Origin: Micromussa lordhowensis
Taxonomy: Eukaryota > Cnidaria > Anthozoa > Scleractinia > Lobophylliidae
Reading direction: 5' to 3'
Length of the DNA stretch: 64,000 nt
Assembly: GCA_964020085.1 (NCBI GenBank)
Contig: OZ026595.1
Coordinates: forward strand, 14,269,414 to 14,333,413
Part shown: positions 60,139 to 64,000 of the stretch, one piece after another
Layout of the letters: every line of letters begins with the position of its first letter
Numbering within the stretch: the first letter of the stretch is position 1
Position numbers and translations under genes: made by a program
Notes under the pieces: model-generated
The model's input: the letters and a program-made list of their open reading frames with translations, nothing else
What the model was told of the DNA's origin: nothing
Databases searched by the model: none

Positions 60139-60927
60139 TCAGACATTCTCATCTGTTCGCCTGTTGACAGTGTCCTCCACAAAGTCATTCAGTGAACGTC
60201 CTGTCTTAATTAATTTGTCGATGGCCTCGTAGTTGTTATCGTTTTGTGCGAAAGATCTATGTTCCTTTGATTCAAGGTGACTATTTAAATCTGTATAACA
60301 TTGACAACGTTCACAAAATTTTCTTATTTCCCTCGACTCCTGTTTGCTACCGCTCTCTAGCTGCCTCATATTGCCTCCTTTCCATACAGTTGGACTGTCC
60401 AAATCTATGCTTGGCCAAGAGTCGAATTCCTTAAAAATTGGACTATGTCTTCTTGAATGGTCCTCAACTTTAATGAAGGGAGCCCTCAGACCGCGGGTAA
60501 ATATTTTTTTATCGCTATTTATATTACTCGTCTGAGGTTCTCTATCGTCACCTGGGCTGTACATAATCTCTCTTCCTAGAAATTAACATTTCCTTAAATT
60601 TTTTCTTGAACTCCGAAACAGAGAACACTTTAAACCCAAATTCACGACCTCTTTCTTGCAATGTTTTTTTTTTATGATAACTTGGCAAATTTAGGGCAGT
60701 GGCTAAAAGCATTTTTGCTCTAGATCCACGTTTCCTAACTGGCAACTCTTCTGATCGCGTCTTAGTTGGGCTATCGAACGGATCCGTAATGACAAAGTCT
60801 ACACGCTTTGTCAGAAATTGACTAATGGATCCGCCAAGACTTTTTATGTCCTCAACAAGTCTGTCGCAATTCTGGTTTGTTTCCAAGAAAATTTTCTTCC
60901 CTCTCAATGAAGTCCAATCTTGAATTC
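60139..60927 (-). CDS. DBF4: DBF4 homologue, regulatory subunit of CDC7 kinase (one frame break)
   Basis: Exon after acceptor TTTTTCTTAG (ends 60928). The first part, DWTSLRGKKIFLETNQNCDR, LVEDIKSLGGSISQFLTKRV then DFVITDP, is the BRCT-like N motif. SRAKMLLATALNLPSYH and FGFKVFSVSEFKKKFKEML follow. The second part, in another frame from about 60564, has RGLRAPFIKVEDHSRRHSPI (motif M, CDC7 binding) and KFCERCQCYTDLNSHLESKE followed by HRSFAQ (motif C, the DBF4-type CCHH zinc finger), ending at TGA 60139-60141. DBF4 activates CDC7 to phosphorylate MCM helicase at replication origins. The frame changes between 60585 and 60548 with no room for an intron, so this is either a one-base assembly error or a pseudogene. 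Upstream exons were not found. Confidence 0.82.
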
Positions 60928-61606
60928 CTAAGAAAAATATATTACATTGTAAATTTTTGAAACCGTTGTTGCCTATTGTATTGATGATAGAAGAGCTACT
61001 TCACCAGCAGCTTTGTCTCGGAGTGAGTGGGGGTGGGAGCTTGGCTTGATTTTGTTATAAGTTGAATAGTCTCACGTCACATTATTTGCGTTATTTAAAG
61101 ATATTCACCGAAAAAATTTGAACTTGAGTCTGCGTTCATATGGCTGCAGAGGTCTCGCCAGCAAACGAGACAAGAGACATCTGCACGCAAGCTATTAATT
61201 GCAGCTAATTGGTTTAAATTTGTTTCAGTCTGGCAGATTTCAAAATATCAACGATTCGGGTGAGAAAAATCGTAAGAGAAAACTTGCGAGAACAAAATGT
61301 TAAAGCCCTTCAAATCATCAGATTAACCTTTATTGTAATTATTAAAAAAGCCGGTGAACTTTTCTTCGCCCACTCGATCACGACAGTATGTTCCGTGATA
61401 AAACAAATCCGATACCAAATAACGTCACTGATAGTTCATCCTACCATACCCCGTGACTGAAAGCCCTTTGTTCAGATCGATTTCTACACGCATCCGCGTG
61501 CGATACAATGTTGGTGGCAAAATAATGAGTTTAGTTTCCGGCAGTTTGTCAGAAACAATTTGCGGTGTAAATTCAGACAGTGTTAAGCATTTAATACTAT
61601 GATCAA
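60928..61606. other. Intron or intergenic upstream of DBF4 exon
   Basis: DBF4's N-terminal exon would be expected here or further right. I could not identify an ATG-containing exon. Sequence is AT-rich without repeats of note. Confidence 0.35.
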
Positions 61607-61863
61607 TTAACGCGGTTCTATTTCTTCAGCAAAATCAAAATCATGCTGGCAATTGTCACAGAATACGCTATCGTCACAATAATACTGCAACATGCCATTT
61701 TCGCTTTCAAAAATCCCCTTAGAATAACACTGGAATTTTTTGCTACAATTTGGGCAGATCTCCTCCGTGACTTCGCCTTCGCCATATTTTTCTTTTAATT
61801 CTGAAGAGGCGTCCTTTGGATGGGTAGCGTCACTGGGCTCTAAGTAATCATGACGTCCTCTTC
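61607..61863 (-). CDS. Terminal exon with a CxxC zinc-ribbon-like end
   Basis: A strong acceptor (TTTTGTCTGACTGTAG) ends at 61864. The exon reads GRGRHDYLEPSDATHPKDAS, SELKEKYGEGEVTEEICPNC, SKKFQCYSKGIFESENGML, QYYCDDSVFCDNCQHDF and AEEIEPR, then TAA. Two CxxC pairs (CPNC and CDNC) with extra Cys and His suggest a zinc ribbon. The first two bases complete a codon, so the upstream exon must end in phase 1. Probably the 3' end of the gene starting at 62581. Family not recognised. Confidence 0.55.
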
Positions 61864-62133
61864 CTACAGTCAGACAAAATTGAAACAGCTGAAACAATTC
61901 CTTTTTATGAAATGATCTGGGTTTTAAAAGAAGGGTTTCTTTGGTATGATTCTTCCAGTTCTTCATATGTTGACTGTTTTGGTTATGTTTGCCTGCTTGT
62001 GGATAAACTAGCTATAGAAGCAAATCGTAGTGAGATCGCGGAAATTGTTTTAAACCGGGTGATGCACCCAACAGATTATAGTCACGGTTGAAATCTAAGC
62101 CTAACACGCGAAACATTTCATTGAACAAACTTG
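61864..62133 (-). other. Probable intron of the acidic/zinc-ribbon gene
   Basis: Sequence between the acidic exon and the zinc-ribbon exon. It ends in a pyrimidine-rich tract and TGTAG, as expected for an intron 3' end. Confidence 0.4.
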
Positions 62134-62581
62134 CTATAAGCGTTCGAAGAACACCAAGACTACCATTTCGCAGTACCTAGGTCTTTCTTCCTTGACTCCG
62201 ATTTCTTTATCAGACGGACCACAGACTCTGATACCGTTATCACTAGAGCTGGTTTCTTCACATTCCAGGAGTGTAGCTGTCGTTGGATGGTCCGTTGGTT
62301 CACGCATGGCGCGGAGATCAGATGGGCGTGCTGTATTATCGTTTTGAGATTCGTCGGCCACAAAAGAACAGCCGGGCCATCATTATGCTCTGCAGGGTCC
62401 TTTTCATCCATGAGCTCACCTGGGCTTAGGTCCTCGTTATCGCTAGATACCAGCGAAAACTCCTCATCTTCTGATATAAGAGAAAGCTTTCCCACGTTTG
62501 GTTGGTAGAACAGGTTGAATTTTCAAGGTCTTTGCCAAAACTGAGTTCTTTTTCGGTTGTCAACAGCGAGTACTCGTCCAT
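62134..62581 (-). pseudogene. Acidic N-terminal exon with two frame breaks
   Basis: ATG at 62581 gives MDEYSLLTTEKELSFGKDLE then NSTCSTNQT. The protein-like text then moves to a second frame (GKLSLISEDEEFSLVSSDNE, DLSPGELMDEKDPAEHNDG) and, after GPAVL near 62365, to a third (ADESQNDNTARPSDLRAMRE, TDHPTTATLLECEETSSSDN, KEIGVKEERPRY). All three parts are acidic and Ser-rich, like one disordered N-terminus. Breaks lie near CCAAACG and a TTTT run, so sequencing or assembly errors are as likely as mutation. Candidate donors lie near 62172-62184. Confidence 0.45.
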
Positions 62582-62685
62582 CGTAACCTTTCTTTCTTAC
62601 TGCCTACGAGATGCCTGGCAGAATGTTGGCACAAGACGGTAATGTCCAAGCTTGTCTTAGCATTTAATTGCGCGCGAAAAGCTAA

Positions 62686-62960
62686 GGGGCCGACCATTTA
62701 ACTCTTGAGGAGGGGGGGGGGGGGGTGGGTGATTTTGAAAAAAAATTTCCTGCAAGCACTTGTTGAGAGAAAAAAAATTGCATGCAGCACAAAGGAAAGA
62801 GAAAAAAATTTCTTGCACTGCTACAAGCAAGGAAAAAATGTTGCAAAGCTATTTCATCATTCCTCGGGGGGCTTTACAAAATCCCGGCAAAACTGCAACC
62901 ATTCCGGATAATCTGCAAGCCAGCAAGCCACTTTGGTTAGCCTATTAGAATGACACATTT
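62686..62960. repeat. Repeat-like DNA with G14 tract
   Basis: Starts GGGGCCGACCATTTAACTC, then GAGGA and fourteen G (62712-62725), and continues with purine-rich AAAAAAATTTCCTGCAAGC-type units (62740-62860) in which TTGCA-x-GC motifs recur. This has the look of a coral MITE or other non-autonomous element, but no matching second terminus was found. Confidence 0.4.
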
Positions 62961-63413
62961 ATTGGCTTAAATAACACTCTGGTTAGCCTAAACAACACAC
63001 CGGTTGCAATGTCATATAATATAATAAAACATATAACAATATAATTGCTGGTTTTCACATGACGTCACTAAATTTTAAACTTCAGAAATATTGATCCTCC
63101 TGAAATTTTACTTGCATGCTGTATGAGGGCAGCTTAAAACTAATATTCATACATATTTTCACTCCGAATGGGTTCTTGGTTTAGTGATAGACTACCCTTG
63201 AATTTCTAAGCTTCTGCGTGACGTGACATTTACATGACGGACGAGAGAGCTGTTATGTTGGTTTAAAAGGTGACTTATTTCCGGGAATTCTGCTATCTGA
63301 ACAGTTCTTGTATTAGAATAAAGTACTATTGTTACGTTTTTGAGTTATTCGAGAGATAAATTCACTCTTTCGTAGCAAAACTCAGTGACAGATGTTTCTG
63401 CTGGTTTCCGGCC
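62961..63413. other. Intergenic, no gene seen
   Basis: AT-rich DNA with a short direct repeat (CTGGTTAGCCTAA and TTGGTTAGCCTAT near 62935-62990). No supported coding sequence. Confidence 0.4.
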
Positions 63414-63445
63414 GCCATGTTGGTGCCCATGTACATGGGCACCAG

Positions 63446-63451
<6 letters not shown>
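63414..63451. repeat. 38-bp near-perfect palindrome
   Basis: A perfect 24-bp palindrome at 63421-63444, centred on CATGTACATG, extends to 38 bp (63414-63451) with a single mismatched pair. The outer arms are GCCATG and CATGGC. The surrounding sequence (GGCCGCCATGTTGGTGCCC) resembles a dispersed repeat. A plus frame at 63385-63696 that crosses it is not convincing as a gene. Confidence 0.85.
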
Positions 63452-63479
<28 letters not shown>

Positions 63480-63554
63480 GGAAAACGTTTCTTCGCATAT
63501 CTTCCATGAGAAAAATTTCTGTGATCTGAATCTTGGCGAGAGTCTTTGCATATG

Positions 63555-63593
<39 letters not shown>

Positions 63594-63865
63594 AAACGGT
63601 TTTGATTTTTTATTTTGCGATGTTGAAATAATGCACCGATCACCTATCAATGCCTATCCCCAAAGAGGTGAGTGCAGGCATACCCATGGGCTATAATGAT
63701 TGACATTTTCAAATATTTTGGGTCACTAAATTTCAAATTCCCCACCCTCTGCCATTTCAAATCTTGTTTAAATCCATAATTCTTGTTTTGAAACTATTGT
63801 ACGATTGTCCCATGCAAGGCAATTGTGACATTTAGACATTTATTTTTGTTAAATAATATATTCAG

Positions 63866-63989
63866 TATACATGGAAAATGGGTGCATTATGATGGACTCA
63901 GAGAAAAACAATGCCCAGGATGTGGCCTGTTTGAACAGCACACAGCCCAACTTGGAACGCCATCACATTGCTTTTATGTTCAACTTTGA
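63866..63989 (+). CDS. Candidate exon with a CxxC motif
   Basis: After ATATTCAG (acceptor ending 63865) one frame reads IHGKWVHYDGLREKQCPGCG, LFEQHTAQLGTPSHCFYVQL, then TGA. WVHYDGL and CPGC with later His and Cys look like a small zinc-binding or enzyme-derived segment. An ATG-started frame in the same interval (from 63871) also reaches a GTACTC donor at 63991, so the frame is not settled. The window ends 10 bases later. No family is assigned. Confidence 0.3.
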
Positions 63990-64000
63990 GGTACTCAATT

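Noticed and set aside
63385..63696. Plus-strand 103-residue frame MTDVSAGFRPPCWCP.
   Set aside because: It crosses a 38-bp palindrome and repeat-like DNA, with no domain or splice support.

Overview
The window looks like animal nuclear DNA, most likely from an anthozoan cnidarian such as a coral. The evidence is spliced coding exons, APE-type non-LTR retrotransposons of two kinds, AT-rich intergenic DNA with ATT microsatellites, fragments that resemble (from memory) protein families repeated many times in coral gene predictions, and a recognisable metazoan DBF4 coding block. No bacterial operon, tRNA, rRNA or CRISPR locus was seen. LAYOUT: (1) 1-45497 is one huge minisatellite of 32-bp units, about 1,200 units and over 39 kb of array. 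It runs off the left edge and is broken by two retrotransposon insertions. Units fall into a few sequence types, and blocks of units are themselves repeated (periods about 4,959, 2,466/2,516, 4,144/2,436, 1,279 and 1,684 bp), so the array has higher-order structure like alpha-satellite but built from a much smaller monomer. (2) 33103-38606 is a complete-looking L1/Tx1-like LINE on the minus strand. It has open ORF1 and ORF2, a 34-nt poly(A) tail with AATAAA, and a 15-bp target-site duplication cut from one array unit. (3) 44442-45232 is a 5'-truncated CR1/L2-like LINE 3' end that sits exactly in array phase without a target-site duplication. (4) 45546-47690 is a second, unrelated minisatellite of 27-bp units. 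(5) 47955-50144 (minus) holds exons of one multi-exon gene with matching splice phases across two introns, one in-frame stop and a 200-N gap. (6) 50270-51360 (plus) holds exons of a coral-type repeated gene family, with a CAG/TAG microsatellite in the intron. (7) 51671-52480 (plus) and 54488-57550 (minus) are decayed CR1/L2-like LINEs. (8) 57613-62581 (minus) holds gene pieces: a terminal exon, two exon pieces of a repeated coral-type family with a frame break, a DBF4 homologue (CDC7 kinase activator) with one frame break, and an acidic/zinc-ribbon gene with frame breaks. (9) 62680-64000 is mostly repeat-like DNA with a G-tract, a long palindrome and a candidate Cys-containing exon at the right edge. 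Almost every long open frame in 1-45497 is a by-product of the 32-bp repeat and not a gene. The most unusual object is the 32-bp array: its units combine a forkhead-like core, a CAGCTG E-box and, in one unit type, a perfect E2F-type site, arranged in recently duplicated higher-order blocks that have captured a possibly still-active LINE.
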